A DNA stretch of 64,000 nucleotides. Source: an uncultured Collinsella sp. (GTDB taxonomy: Bacteria; Actinomycetota; Coriobacteriia; Coriobacteriales; Coriobacteriaceae). Location: the NCBI GenBank assembly GCA_900549085.1, contig URMO01000002.1:1-64000 (forward strand). Reading direction: 5' to 3'. Shown here in pieces: positions 17,102-25,544 of this stretch; within the stretch, counting starts at the first letter, position 1, and every line of letters starts with the position of its first letter. The translations under genes and the position numbers were made by a program. Below the pieces are notes generated by a model. The model saw only the letters and a list, made by a program, of their open reading frames with translations. It was not told the DNA's origin and searched no databases.

Positions 17102-17362
17102 ATGGACGAGATTTTTGAGCATCTGCTTCAAGATACCGACCGAGGAATCTCGATCAACCAGATTGTCAATCGCATCGTGTTTCCCAACCACGATATCTGC
17201 ATGCAGGCCAAAGCTGCCCTGGAGCGAGACTATGGCGAGTTCTGCTTTGCTGCCGTGATCCCCGATTACGAGGACTTCCAGCACATGGATCCGACCGACG
17301 CCACCAATGCCGCCCTGGAAACCTGCGGGTCCGACGGCGAAGAGGTCACCAACGTCGTCTGA
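17102..17362 (+). CDS. 5' fragment of the tandem-domain gene (to TGA)
   Basis: 86 codons before the premature TGA: MDEIFEHLLQDTDRG and the first part of domain 1 (NRIVFPNHDICMQAK). It has its own ribosome site, so a short peptide can be made, but it covers less than half of one domain. Confidence 0.5.
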   Translation: MDEIFEHLLQDTDRGISINQIVNRIVFPNHDICMQAKAALERDYGEFCFAAVIPDYEDFQHMDPTDATNAALETCGSDGEEVTNVV

Positions 17363-17431
17363 GGCTACAACTCACTCCAGTACGAATACAACGGCATCCC
17401 CTCGCTGGAGGTTGCCAAGACTATCTCCAAG

Positions 17432-19792
17432 ATGATCGGCGTTCCCGTCTACTACGAGTACACCGATGCCGATGAGATTGCCGCCGGCGCCGTGATCGCC
17501 GATGCGCAGGGCGATAGCGTCTCGTTTGCAAACGTGGTCGACAAGAGCTGCTGGGTGTATTTCCCGGAGGGGTTCGACGGTGCCACCGACACCCTGTTCC
17601 GCTGTGGCATGGGAACCATGTCCATGCCCGACGGAAGCCAAAAGTACTTTGAGGACACCACCGACCCCATCATGCGTTCGTATGCGCAGCGCGGAAACGT
17701 GTCCCTGTACTTCGACTTTCTCAAGGACCAGTTTGGCGCCCAAGAGGAGCCCCAGCCAGCGCCCTCGCGCAAAAAATCGTCTTCTGCAGCAAGCAAACGC
17801 AAAAAGAAGTCGACCAAGACGCAGGAGGTCGCAACCGCCACCATGGACGTATCGGACGTTGACGTGCTCTTTCGCCATCTAATCGAAGAGACAGGCGGTC
17901 AGATCCAGCCCCAAAGGGTCATCAACCGCATCGTCTTTCCCGGACACAATGCTTGTATGCAGGTAAAGGAGACCCTGGAACAGGAATTTGGCGGCTTTTC
18001 GCTCGCCACGCTGATACCCGCAATCTCCGACCTTGGCGATTTGAGCCAGCCGCAAAACGCCGCCATGTGCATCCATATCTGTGGCGCCCTAGGCGGGCAG
18101 ACATTCAACGAGATGTGGGGCTACAACTCGCTTCAATACGAATACGACGGCATCCCGCTGCTGCGAGCTGCAAAGGCGCTCGCCGGCCTGCTCGGGGCGC
18201 CCGTTTATTACGAGTACGTAGTGACCAACGGCTACAAGGCCGGAGCATGGCTAGCCGATCCCGATGACGACGACGTCTCGTTTGCGGCAAGCCTCACTAA
18301 AAGCCAGTGGACGTTCTTCCCCGACAACAGCCAGTACCGAGATGCCACGGCAGTTCGTTGCGGCGTGGCGACCGTCACGCTTTCCGTGACCCAAAATGGC
18401 GTGCCCCAGGACCGCGAGGTCTCATTTGCGGACACGTTCAATCCCATCATGCAAAAGCTGGCAACCCGCGGGACCGTCTCCATGTATCTCGATCTGATCA
18501 ATGCAAACTACAGCTCGTTTGCAGACCCATCGGACGATGACGACGAAGACGAGGATGACGAGCCCCAGGCAGAGTCCGGTGCCCAGGCATCGGGCAACGT
18601 CTACATGTCCCAGGCCATGGGCGCGATGACGTTTCGCATCGTCTTTCCCAATCATGACTGCTGCGAGTATATCCGCGATGATCTCGACAAGTGCTTTGGC
18701 GGGTTCTCGCTCCAGGCGATTTGTGGTACGCCCGATAGCACGTTTGACTCACCCGATGAGGTCCTGAGGACCATGGCGGGCCACGGAATCCCCGATGATG
18801 CAACCAATGTCGAATGGGGCTATAACTCCGTGCGCTATCGCGTGGCGCACTCCGTGCCCAACGCCGTCGTTCTCGAGGCGCTCGTCCAGCACTACAACAT
18901 TCCGCTGTACGTCGAGTATTTCGATGAGCTTAAACGCGCGACCGGCGCTGCCATTACGATCCCCGACATGGCAAACCCGACCGCATTTATCCCCGGCACA
19001 CTCGGCTGCAAAGAGCAGATGTACTTTGACCATGGCAGCGACAACGAAGGCTACGTTGCACTTCGATGCGGCTATTGCCAGGCAGTCTCCGATGATGGCA
19101 AAACGCGCATTTCCTTTGTCGACGACCCATCGCAGTCGGTCATGGCGGAAATGGCAGAAGAAGCATCGGTCGGAGTCTACGTTAGGCTGCTTAAAAAATT
19201 CGATCTTGAGCAAGTTCTCCCCGCTGGATCTCAGAAACCCGCCTCGCGTCCCGCCGCAAGCTCCAAAAAGAGCACTTCGACCTCCTCAGCAGAAAAATCG
19301 AAAATCAGCCTGTGGATGAACCCCATTGCAGAGAAGCATGTCTGGAACTCCCTCGATGCCTACGGTCAAAAGCAGGGCAAGCAAAATGACATGAACATGT
19401 TCTTTTTGGAGCCGCTCTATCGCGGCGGCGATCAGATCCGAGACCCATTTGGATTTGCCACAGGCCGCAAACCTTTGCCGGCTTATGCAAGCCACCAGGC
19501 GCACCGCAAGGTTATCGACGCCGCCCTTACTACCGACATAAAAGTCGGCGCGCTTGTCGCGAGGCTTCTCGGCCAAGACCTGTTGACATCCGAAGAGCTC
19601 AACGCGCTGCACCGCGACATCGAGCTCAAGGCCCAAGGCATAAGCGCCATCGCCACCGGAAGAGGTGCCGCACTCGAGAGCCGCTGCGACTCGGTTTGCT
19701 ACCTTATTGCAAAGCTCCGGAGCCATGACGGCGACAATAGCCAGCGCTTTATGATGTGGATGGCGGACACCGACCAAGCCGTACGCGTATAG
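17432..19792 (+). CDS. Largest uninterrupted piece of the tandem-domain gene
   Basis: 786 codons that hold the rest of domain 1, domains 2 and 3 with acidic and Lys/Ser-rich linkers, and part of the C-terminal region (KISLWMNPIAEKHVW). The ATG at 17432 is an internal Met without a convincing ribosome site, so independent translation is doubtful. The frame ends at TAG 19790-19792. Confidence 0.5.
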   Translation: MIGVPVYYEYTDADEIAAGAVIADAQGDSVSFANVVDKSCWVYFPEGFDGATDTLFRCGMGTMSMPDGSQKYFEDTTDPIMRSYAQRGNVSLYFDFLKDQFGAQEEPQPAPSRKKSSSAASKRKKKSTKTQEVATATMDVSDVDVLFRHLIEETGGQIQPQRVINRIVFPGHNACMQVKETLEQEFGGFSLATLIPAISDLGDLSQPQNAAMCIHICGALGGQTFNEMWGYNSLQYEYDGIPLLRAAKALAGLLGAPVYYEYVVTNGYKAGAWLADPDDDDVSFAASLTKSQWTFFPDNSQYRDATAVRCGVATVTLSVTQNGVPQDREVSFADTFNPIMQKLATRGTVSMYLDLINANYSSFADPSDDDDEDEDDEPQAESGAQASGNVYMSQAMGAMTFRIVFPNHDCCEYIRDDLDKCFGGFSLQAICGTPDSTFDSPDEVLRTMAGHGIPDDATNVEWGYNSVRYRVAHSVPNAVVLEALVQHYNIPLYVEYFDELKRATGAAITIPDMANPTAFIPGTLGCKEQMYFDHGSDNEGYVALRCGYCQAVSDDGKTRISFVDDPSQSVMAEMAEEASVGVYVRLLKKFDLEQVLPAGSQKPASRPAASSKKSTSTSSAEKSKISLWMNPIAEKHVWNSLDAYGQKQGKQNDMNMFFLEPLYRGGDQIRDPFGFATGRKPLPAYASHQAHRKVIDAALTTDIKVGALVARLLGQDLLTSEELNALHRDIELKAQGISAIATGRGAALESRCDSVCYLIAKLRSHDGDNSQRFMMWMADTDQAVRV

Positions 19793-19846
19793 TTCTACGG
19801 CGAGGCGCCGGCAATCGGCGCGCCCTTTACGTGCCGCTTTAGCGTA

Positions 19847-20491
19847 GTGGAAAATGACGTCATTACGTACTGGATGCCCGTCGAGGGCGAGAAGGGCTTC
19901 TCTCGCTATAAGCAGATTCCCGAGGGAGGACGCATCGACGTCTCCGCGGCAAAGAGCGACTCCGCCGCTATGAGCGCTCTTCGCAAGGCCAACGCGATGT
20001 TCCTTAAGGCGTGCGGACTCAAGCAGACCGCACCGTCCAAAACGCGCATGACCCCGGAGCAGTCGCAACGATTTAGCGAGCTGCGAGAGAAACTGGGTCG
20101 TAAAACGGGTTATGCCCTTACGGTGCTCTTCTCGCGCTGCGTACTCTGCAGCGCCGAAGCCGACCGATTCCTCGAGCTCATGGAGCACGCCGCTGCCGCG
20201 CACGATCGTGGAGAGGTGATCGACGTCGACGATACCGAGGTCGTAGAGCACAAGGCCGTTTACATGGTTGGCCCGATCTCTACCGAGGATGGTACTTGTC
20301 AGCTCTACAACCCCAACACCATCAACTTTGAGGACTTTAGGTTCCAGCCCAACCTGCTCGAAGACTTCCATACCGACCTGCCCCGTGCCGGCAGCTTTAT
20401 CAACATTGCAACGAGCGTCGTTGAGTCGGACGTCATCGCCGCCTGGGCGGGCTACAACCCGGGCAACGCCCAGCGCTCGGCGCGCTACTAG
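19847..20491 (+). CDS. 3' fragment of the tandem-domain gene (after TAG)
   Basis: The same frame continues after the TAG, 17 codons before the first available start (GTG). This piece contains YWMPVEGEKGFSRY and VVESDVIAAWAGYN stretches. It has no clear ribosome site and no recognised family. Confidence 0.45.
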   Translation: MENDVITYWMPVEGEKGFSRYKQIPEGGRIDVSAAKSDSAAMSALRKANAMFLKACGLKQTAPSKTRMTPEQSQRFSELREKLGRKTGYALTVLFSRCVLCSAEADRFLELMEHAAAAHDRGEVIDVDDTEVVEHKAVYMVGPISTEDGTCQLYNPNTINFEDFRFQPNLLEDFHTDLPRAGSFINIATSVVESDVIAAWAGYNPGNAQRSARY

Positions 20492-20521
20492 AGAGCGATT
20501 GGCACGACCAAGCCATGTATC

Positions 20522-20533
20522 TGTTGCGCGGCA
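20522..20533. promoter_or_regulatory. Degenerate island operator (TGTTGCGCGGCA), site 4
   Basis: Ten of twelve bases match the palindrome, within the longer context TCTGTTGCGCGGCATCGG, which keeps the outer bases of site 1. It is paired with site 5, 45 bp downstream. Confidence 0.55.
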
Positions 20534-20566
20534 TCGGCCCTGGACGTCGAACCGCGCCGTCCACGA

Positions 20567-20578
20567 TGTTGCGCAACA
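20567..20578. promoter_or_regulatory. TGTTGCGCAACA operator, site 5
   Basis: Perfect palindrome 105 bp upstream of the 20684 gene. This suggests that gene and the two after it have their own promoter, in addition to readthrough from 17102. Confidence 0.7.
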
Positions 20579-20683
20579 GAATGCAGCGCAGGCGGCCTAG
20601 TATGCGAAGTAACAGGCGCGCGCAGGTCAGACGCATCGAATCTAGCCTTCGCGCGCAACACAAATCATCGCAGGGAGCACACC

Positions 20684-21955
20684 ATGGCGCGTGACACATC
20701 AAACGATCCGGTTGTTAACTTGCCGCTCGATTACAAGTTCGACGGCAACGGCAACATCATCCAAAAGGTCTTTTTTGGCGTAAATGCGGTATTCTGCCCC
20801 GTCTGGTACTGGTGGTACTTCAAAAGCAATCGTGATCCCAACTTTTGGGTCGGTGACAGCGTCATGGACGGCTATGATCCCGAGGAATGCGCTACCGAGT
20901 TCCTGCACCGCATGGATAACTTTACGCCCGAGGAGAGCTGCAACCTCTTTGAAGTCGCAAAGTATTGCGACCGCATGACGGGTGTTACCGTCTTTGACGT
21001 CGTAAACGGGCGAAATGTAAACGAACGACACCTGGATGACTACTACACCGGCTACGACCTTGGCATCAAAGATGATGACGAGGACGAAGAAGACGACACA
21101 GACATCGAGATGGAGTTTGACGGGCAACCTGTTAGCCCCCAGCCGATGCGCGTATGCGACGAGGGCCCCTGCCAGTTTATGCTGCCGCCCGTTTTAAGCT
21201 GCGGAACGGACGACGGTTCTGGCTACGAGGTCGAGATTCCCCTGCGCGCCAAAACGACCAAGAGCGGTACTCCGCAGGAGCGACTATCGTTCTATATCCC
21301 CGCCGACGTCGCCGTACAGTGGTTCCGCGAGGTCACGGGCGAGCCGCAGGCCGACTACCAGCTGTTCCAAACCGTTTGGATGGGTCAGGCCAATCGGCTT
21401 GAGAATCCGCACTTTGTCGACCACCTGTTTTCCTATGCGTTTTGGCAGGAGCGACTGCTGCGCATCCTGCACTACACGTACAAGCGGGGCAAAGTGCAGA
21501 GTGTGCGCATCGTTGCCGACTACGAAGGCGACGCCGCCGAGTTTATTGACAAGTACTACCCGGAGGCCGAGGTCATCGGTCATCAGGGCAATGAGAACGC
21601 CTTTGAAACGGGCGCCGCCTATCTGGTGGACCTCACGCTGGACTACAAATACAAGGGCGACAAGCTTGTCGAGAAAAAGACGTTCTCGGTCCTTGGCAGC
21701 TTTGGGCGCGAATGGTATCGACTCTTTAGCGGCAATCCCAACGCCACCGTTGATGATTTCTATGCATGGTGCGAGCAAGCCGACACCTACGAGCCCCTAC
21801 GTCAGGAAGCCGAAACCGCCGGCGCAATCGTTCAGTACACCACCTACGGGCTAAAGGACGGCAAACTCACCAGCAAGCGCACCGAAGACCACCAAGGCCG
21901 CACCAATGTCGAGATTAACGAGGCGGCCGAGCTGAGAGACCGCATGTTTACGTAG
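20684..21955 (+). CDS. Unknown acidic island protein
   Basis: 423 residues, not recognised. Two similar segments are visible: residues 12-50 (LPLDYKFDGNGNIIQKVFFGV...WYWWYF) and about 312-350 (DLTLDYKYKGDKLVEKKTFSVLGSF...WYRLF). They suggest an internal duplication of a small domain that contains tryptophans. An acidic stretch (DDDEDEEDDTDIEMEFD) lies near 128-145. There is no signal peptide or membrane helix. The start at 20684 has CAGGGAG upstream. It is the first intact gene after the interrupted tandem-domain gene and is followed by the membrane gene at 22016 after 60 bp. Confidence 0.75.
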   Translation: MARDTSNDPVVNLPLDYKFDGNGNIIQKVFFGVNAVFCPVWYWWYFKSNRDPNFWVGDSVMDGYDPEECATEFLHRMDNFTPEESCNLFEVAKYCDRMTGVTVFDVVNGRNVNERHLDDYYTGYDLGIKDDDEDEEDDTDIEMEFDGQPVSPQPMRVCDEGPCQFMLPPVLSCGTDDGSGYEVEIPLRAKTTKSGTPQERLSFYIPADVAVQWFREVTGEPQADYQLFQTVWMGQANRLENPHFVDHLFSYAFWQERLLRILHYTYKRGKVQSVRIVADYEGDAAEFIDKYYPEAEVIGHQGNENAFETGAAYLVDLTLDYKYKGDKLVEKKTFSVLGSFGREWYRLFSGNPNATVDDFYAWCEQADTYEPLRQEAETAGAIVQYTTYGLKDGKLTSKRTEDHQGRTNVEINEAAELRDRMFT

Positions 21956-22015
21956 GCGGCAACAGGCCCAGATCACGTTATCCGTTCATCTCTATACTCA
22001 CAGGAGGTACCTACT

Positions 22016-24412
22016 TTGATTTCTCCAATCTGTTGGTCCGCGGCATTCCTCGTCGCTCTCGTCGCGCTCTGCTATTCCATACACTTGGAACGGCACAACT
22101 ATCAGCACAAACTCTTTGGCTTCGAGATCAATTCCAACCGTCGCATCGTCGCCTTTGGAATTCTTGCTCTTGGCGCTTTTTGCCTATTTGCCCCCGTTAC
22201 CTGGGCGCAGTGCTTTTCTTCGGATCTTGGCGAGGGCTGGGAGCCGGGAGCCTTCAACTTTATTAGCTGGGTCATCACCAACTTCTTTGCCGTGGGATGG
22301 ACAACGACCATCCAGACCGGCCTCACCGATGTGACGTCAACCGTCTATAGCACTATTCCCCTTGGCGGCAGCATTGCCGGCCAGGTATTCAACTTGCTCT
22401 ATTCGCTGCTCACACTTGCATACATCATCGCCCTTCCCGTCGAAATTGGCCTATTTGCCTTCAACGCTGTTGCTACGCGTCTCTCGGGCAGCGTTATCAA
22501 GCGTCATCTCAAATATGCCGACCATGCAATTATCTTTGAGAGCGTCGACGCCAACACCGAGTTACTCGCACGTGATATCGTTAACAACATCAAGGACGGA
22601 ACGCTCAATAACGCGAATGGCAACGGCGACATCGCCCTCATCTTTTGTCTAGGCAGCGACGAGGACAGCGAGCGTCAGCGCGTACTGCGCAATCTGTGCC
22701 AGGGCTATGTGCGCTATGTGTTCACCGACTCCGAAGCGGCCGATGTGCTCACAACGATTACATCGCTGCGCGATGCAGTTAAGCATCTGCTCGCAGTCGA
22801 TGTCGTCGCAACGAGCGAAGAAACCGAACACAATGTCAGTGCGACGATCGACATGCTCGAAGCGACGCACAAGGATCCTCAGGCCGGCTGCGCGCCCAAG
22901 ATTACGCTCCATTGCACCCACAAGAACCCCGATGATGCCCAGATCTTCGATGCCATCAAAGCCGACAAAGAGCCGACTTGTCTTCACTTGCTCTCACGCG
23001 TACAAGACGAAATATACGATGTACTTGAAGAAGCCCCACTCTACAGCGTGCTCGAGCCCATCGATATCTCCGTCAACCCAAATCCCAAGCCTCAGAATCT
23101 CACCGTTCTCGTTTTCGGCGCAGGAGATTTCGGCATGCAGGCAACACGCACTTCCTTCTGGATGGGCCGCATGCCGGGCGTTCGTCTGAACATTGTTGTT
23201 GTCGACCCCAACGCCCGAACGATACTAGAACGCGAAGCAGCCCGCTACCCCGAGATGTTTGGTGAAAGCTGCAACGGCATACCGACAATTCGCTTTGTAG
23301 AAGCTGAGGCGCCCTCGGTTACAACTGATCGCCTTATTGCAGGCGGCACCGTCACCACGCTGCACTACGATGCTCAAAGCAAGTGTGTATCGTCCAAGGC
23401 CGACAGCGCGCTAATTACCGATGACGCTCGTCTTTACGCTTTTGTAACCATGGGAGATTGTGGACAAAACCTCTCCTATTCGCTCATGCTCCAACGTCAG
23501 ATCTTCAATCGCTTTATCGACCAGGGCTCACCGGACTACACCAAACAGCAACCCGTCATCTGTCCCCATATCGAGAGCGAAGAAATCCTAGGCGCCCTTA
23601 AAAGCCTCGATAAGGCTCAGACAACTGGCAAAGACGCCGCCAATATCATGCATCCGTTTGGTGCCCGCAAGGCGTTCTACACCTACAGCAATATCATCAA
23701 TGACGAGCGCGAGCGCCTGGCCGTGCAGCTCAATGCGGCATACGACCTTTGCTTTAATGGCTCTATTGAGAATGATTTTGACGCAACACTCGCCGTTGAG
23801 AAGGCAGTTAATAGTTACAACGGCAAAGAATCCAACAAGAGCAGCAGCCGAGCTTCGGCAGCACATATCCCCTACCGCTTCTGGGCGCTTGGCTTTAGCG
23901 ACGCCGACGTGGAGCAGGGATCCTTCGAGCATGCCTGGAGGGAGAAGCTGCAGGGCAAGGTCAAGCCGGCTTCGAATAACGACAACATTGCCAATGCGAT
24001 ATTAAGCTCCGTCGTTCCCGACGCAGCCACCAAAGCCGAGTTCGATGCCAGCGAGCAGAAGAACCGCGAGGAATTCTCCCTTATCTGCCGTTTAGGAGAC
24101 ATGGAGCACGATCGTTGGCTTGCCTATTGCCGGGCAACGGGCATGACCGAACTGGGACACGGCACCATCGAACAGGAACGCGAGCAGCGTATGCGTGCAG
24201 CAGCCGTCGATGCGTTCCTGAGCGGCAAGGCCAACAAGAGTGGGGCCGAAGGCGTTCGCAAGTCCGACATCCTCATGCGTCACGCCTACATGACACCCGA
24301 CAACGACATCCTCGGCGCCCGTGGATTCTTGCTGGGCAAGGACGTCTACGCCTACGACCGAATCATCGTCGCCCTCTCAGCTCGCATCGCCAAGGGCAGC
24401 ATCGTCAAATAA
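22016..24412 (+). CDS. Membrane protein with TrkA-N-like and RyR-like domains
   Basis: 798 residues. The first 165 residues hold about four membrane segments, with a VGWTTTIQTG stretch between segments two and four that could be a pore loop. A cytoplasmic region follows, with a Rossmann-type nucleotide-binding start (TVLVFGAGDFGMQA near residue 365, acidic end VVVDPN). The last 110 residues (MEHDRWLAYCRATGM, RHAYMTPDNDIL, YAYDR) resemble the bacterial RyR domain, thought to bind a nucleotide-type ligand. This layout suggests a ligand-gated channel or membrane effector, which is inference. The start is TTG at 22016 with AGGAGGTA upstream. It sits directly before a TIR gene. Confidence 0.72.
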   Translation: MISPICWSAAFLVALVALCYSIHLERHNYQHKLFGFEINSNRRIVAFGILALGAFCLFAPVTWAQCFSSDLGEGWEPGAFNFISWVITNFFAVGWTTTIQTGLTDVTSTVYSTIPLGGSIAGQVFNLLYSLLTLAYIIALPVEIGLFAFNAVATRLSGSVIKRHLKYADHAIIFESVDANTELLARDIVNNIKDGTLNNANGNGDIALIFCLGSDEDSERQRVLRNLCQGYVRYVFTDSEAADVLTTITSLRDAVKHLLAVDVVATSEETEHNVSATIDMLEATHKDPQAGCAPKITLHCTHKNPDDAQIFDAIKADKEPTCLHLLSRVQDEIYDVLEEAPLYSVLEPIDISVNPNPKPQNLTVLVFGAGDFGMQATRTSFWMGRMPGVRLNIVVVDPNARTILEREAARYPEMFGESCNGIPTIRFVEAEAPSVTTDRLIAGGTVTTLHYDAQSKCVSSKADSALITDDARLYAFVTMGDCGQNLSYSLMLQRQIFNRFIDQGSPDYTKQQPVICPHIESEEILGALKSLDKAQTTGKDAANIMHPFGARKAFYTYSNIINDERERLAVQLNAAYDLCFNGSIENDFDATLAVEKAVNSYNGKESNKSSSRASAAHIPYRFWALGFSDADVEQGSFEHAWREKLQGKVKPASNNDNIANAILSSVVPDAATKAEFDASEQKNREEFSLICRLGDMEHDRWLAYCRATGMTELGHGTIEQEREQRMRAAAVDAFLSGKANKSGAEGVRKSDILMRHAYMTPDNDILGARGFLLGKDVYAYDRIIVALSARIAKGSIVK

Positions 24413-24438
24413 CAGCAATCGGCAAAACGGAGGAACCC

Positions 24439-25494
24439 ATGAACCAGCAGAAGTCCATACTAGGAGTTGAAAAGGATGGAAATGGCAACACCCTAGTAAA
24501 GGTCTTTATTAGCTACAAACGCAACGACAATCTATTCAACCATCTCCTAGATATTGTTGACCGAACAATGGACAAGCTTAACAATGATCTTCTCAAGGAC
24601 AGCGAATACCGAGTGGAAAAAGTGATCGACTTAAATTCAATCAGTCTCGGCGATAAGTGGCGAAAGAAGATTGATAAAGACCTGTCCAACAGCGATATCC
24701 TCCTAGCATTTATTACAGAAGCATACCTTACAAGCGATCCTTGCCGATATGAATTCAACACGTTTAGCATGAATCAAATTGACAATCGAATCGATAGTGA
24801 AGAACACCACGAAAGCCTTTGTGTTCCGGTTTTTTGGGCTGATCAAAAAACCGTTGCAGACAAACTGAGCGATAAATCCCACCTGCATTTTGATAGTAAA
24901 GACAGTTTTGAAGTCGCCTACGAAAATGCTTGCGATACTTGGAAAAAAATCAAAGAGGTCAATGGCGTCGAGGGCATATTGCCAAAACTAATCGACTTGC
25001 TCAAGAACGAAGCCCAAGGTCCTGATTATTTCTTTGTTAGAGACTGTATTGTTCAATGGCTTGCCAATAAGGTCAAAGCTGCCATCGATCATATGCGAGA
25101 AGACGCCACTGAAGAAATCGAAGACATCCCCGTTAAGATCAGCGCCCCACAAGACATATCGCAAATCAAGCTTCATACGGACGGTCGTGGATCCGATGCA
25201 TACGGGTTCTTCACTAGCAAGGGTTTTATCGTAGCAGCCGAATCACGAATTGCCGAAGGCACCACCGCATCTGCCCGCAAGCCCACATATGAAAGCCGTC
25301 AAAAATACCAGCACCTCATCAATGAGGACAACATCCTAACCGAAGAACTGGTATTCCCAACCCCCTCAGCTGCGTCTGCGTTTGTTATCGGTCGCTGCAG
25401 CAGTGGTATGGCTGACTGGAAGACCGAAGACGGCAAGAAGCTTGGCGAGCTACTCAAGGAGAAAAAAGAAAAGACAGCTGCTGTTCAGAAATAG
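24439..25494 (+). CDS. TIR domain protein with C-terminal DUF4357
   Basis: 351 residues. The N-terminal TIR domain begins VKVFISYKRND near residue 20. It has SDILLAFITEAYLTSDPCRYEF near 98-119, where the Glu is at the position of the catalytic NADase glutamate. The C-terminal 60 residues match DUF4357 (SAASAFVIGRCSSGMADWKTEDGKKL). Bacterial TIR proteins commonly cleave NAD+ or make signalling nucleotides in antiphage defence. The start at 24439 has GGAGGAA upstream, 26 bp after the membrane gene. The gene is visibly AT-richer than its neighbours, which suggests separate acquisition. It ends at a bidirectional terminator. Confidence 0.88.
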   Translation: MNQQKSILGVEKDGNGNTLVKVFISYKRNDNLFNHLLDIVDRTMDKLNNDLLKDSEYRVEKVIDLNSISLGDKWRKKIDKDLSNSDILLAFITEAYLTSDPCRYEFNTFSMNQIDNRIDSEEHHESLCVPVFWADQKTVADKLSDKSHLHFDSKDSFEVAYENACDTWKKIKEVNGVEGILPKLIDLLKNEAQGPDYFFVRDCIVQWLANKVKAAIDHMREDATEEIEDIPVKISAPQDISQIKLHTDGRGSDAYGFFTSKGFIVAAESRIAEGTTASARKPTYESRQKYQHLINEDNILTEELVFPTPSAASAFVIGRCSSGMADWKTEDGKKLGELLKEKKEKTAAVQK

Positions 25495-25496
25495 AC

Positions 25497-25532
25497 AAAA
25501 AAGGGGCTCGGTTCAAAACCGAGCCCCTTTTT
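25497..25532. terminator. Bidirectional terminator between convergent TIR genes
   Basis: AAAAAAGGGGCTCGGTT and its complement around a four-base loop, with A and T runs on both sides. It ends both the plus-strand run (17102-25494) and the minus-strand run (40240-25545). Confidence 0.93.
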
Positions 25533-25544
25533 TATTCATGCGAA

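Larger units (their letters stand above)
17102..20491 (+). pseudogene. Tandem-domain island protein interrupted by two in-frame stops
   Basis: One reading frame of 1,130 codons from the ATG at 17102 (AAGAAGGAACG upstream) to TAG at 20491. TGA at 17360-17362 and TAG at 19790-19792 break it; no frameshift is seen. The first 700 codons are three homologous domains of about 215 residues, each with a RIVFPNHD-type start, a WGYNSLQYEYDG-type middle and a YxEY stretch. The first TGA sits exactly where domains 2 and 3 have the Trp of WGYNS, so it derives from TGG by one G-to-A change; TAG could too. The C-terminal 400 residues are unrecognised. It is a recent pseudogene, a readthrough case or sequencing error. 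Other genes here end normally in TGA. Function unknown. Confidence 0.75.

Noticed and set aside
17360..17362. Genetic code change with TGA read as tryptophan
   Set aside because: Several clear genes in the window end in TGA (for example the protease gene at 4704 and the AAA+ gene at 35236), so a general reassignment is not supported.
17360..17362. Selenocysteine at the TGA codon
   Set aside because: The sister domains have Trp, not Cys, at this position.
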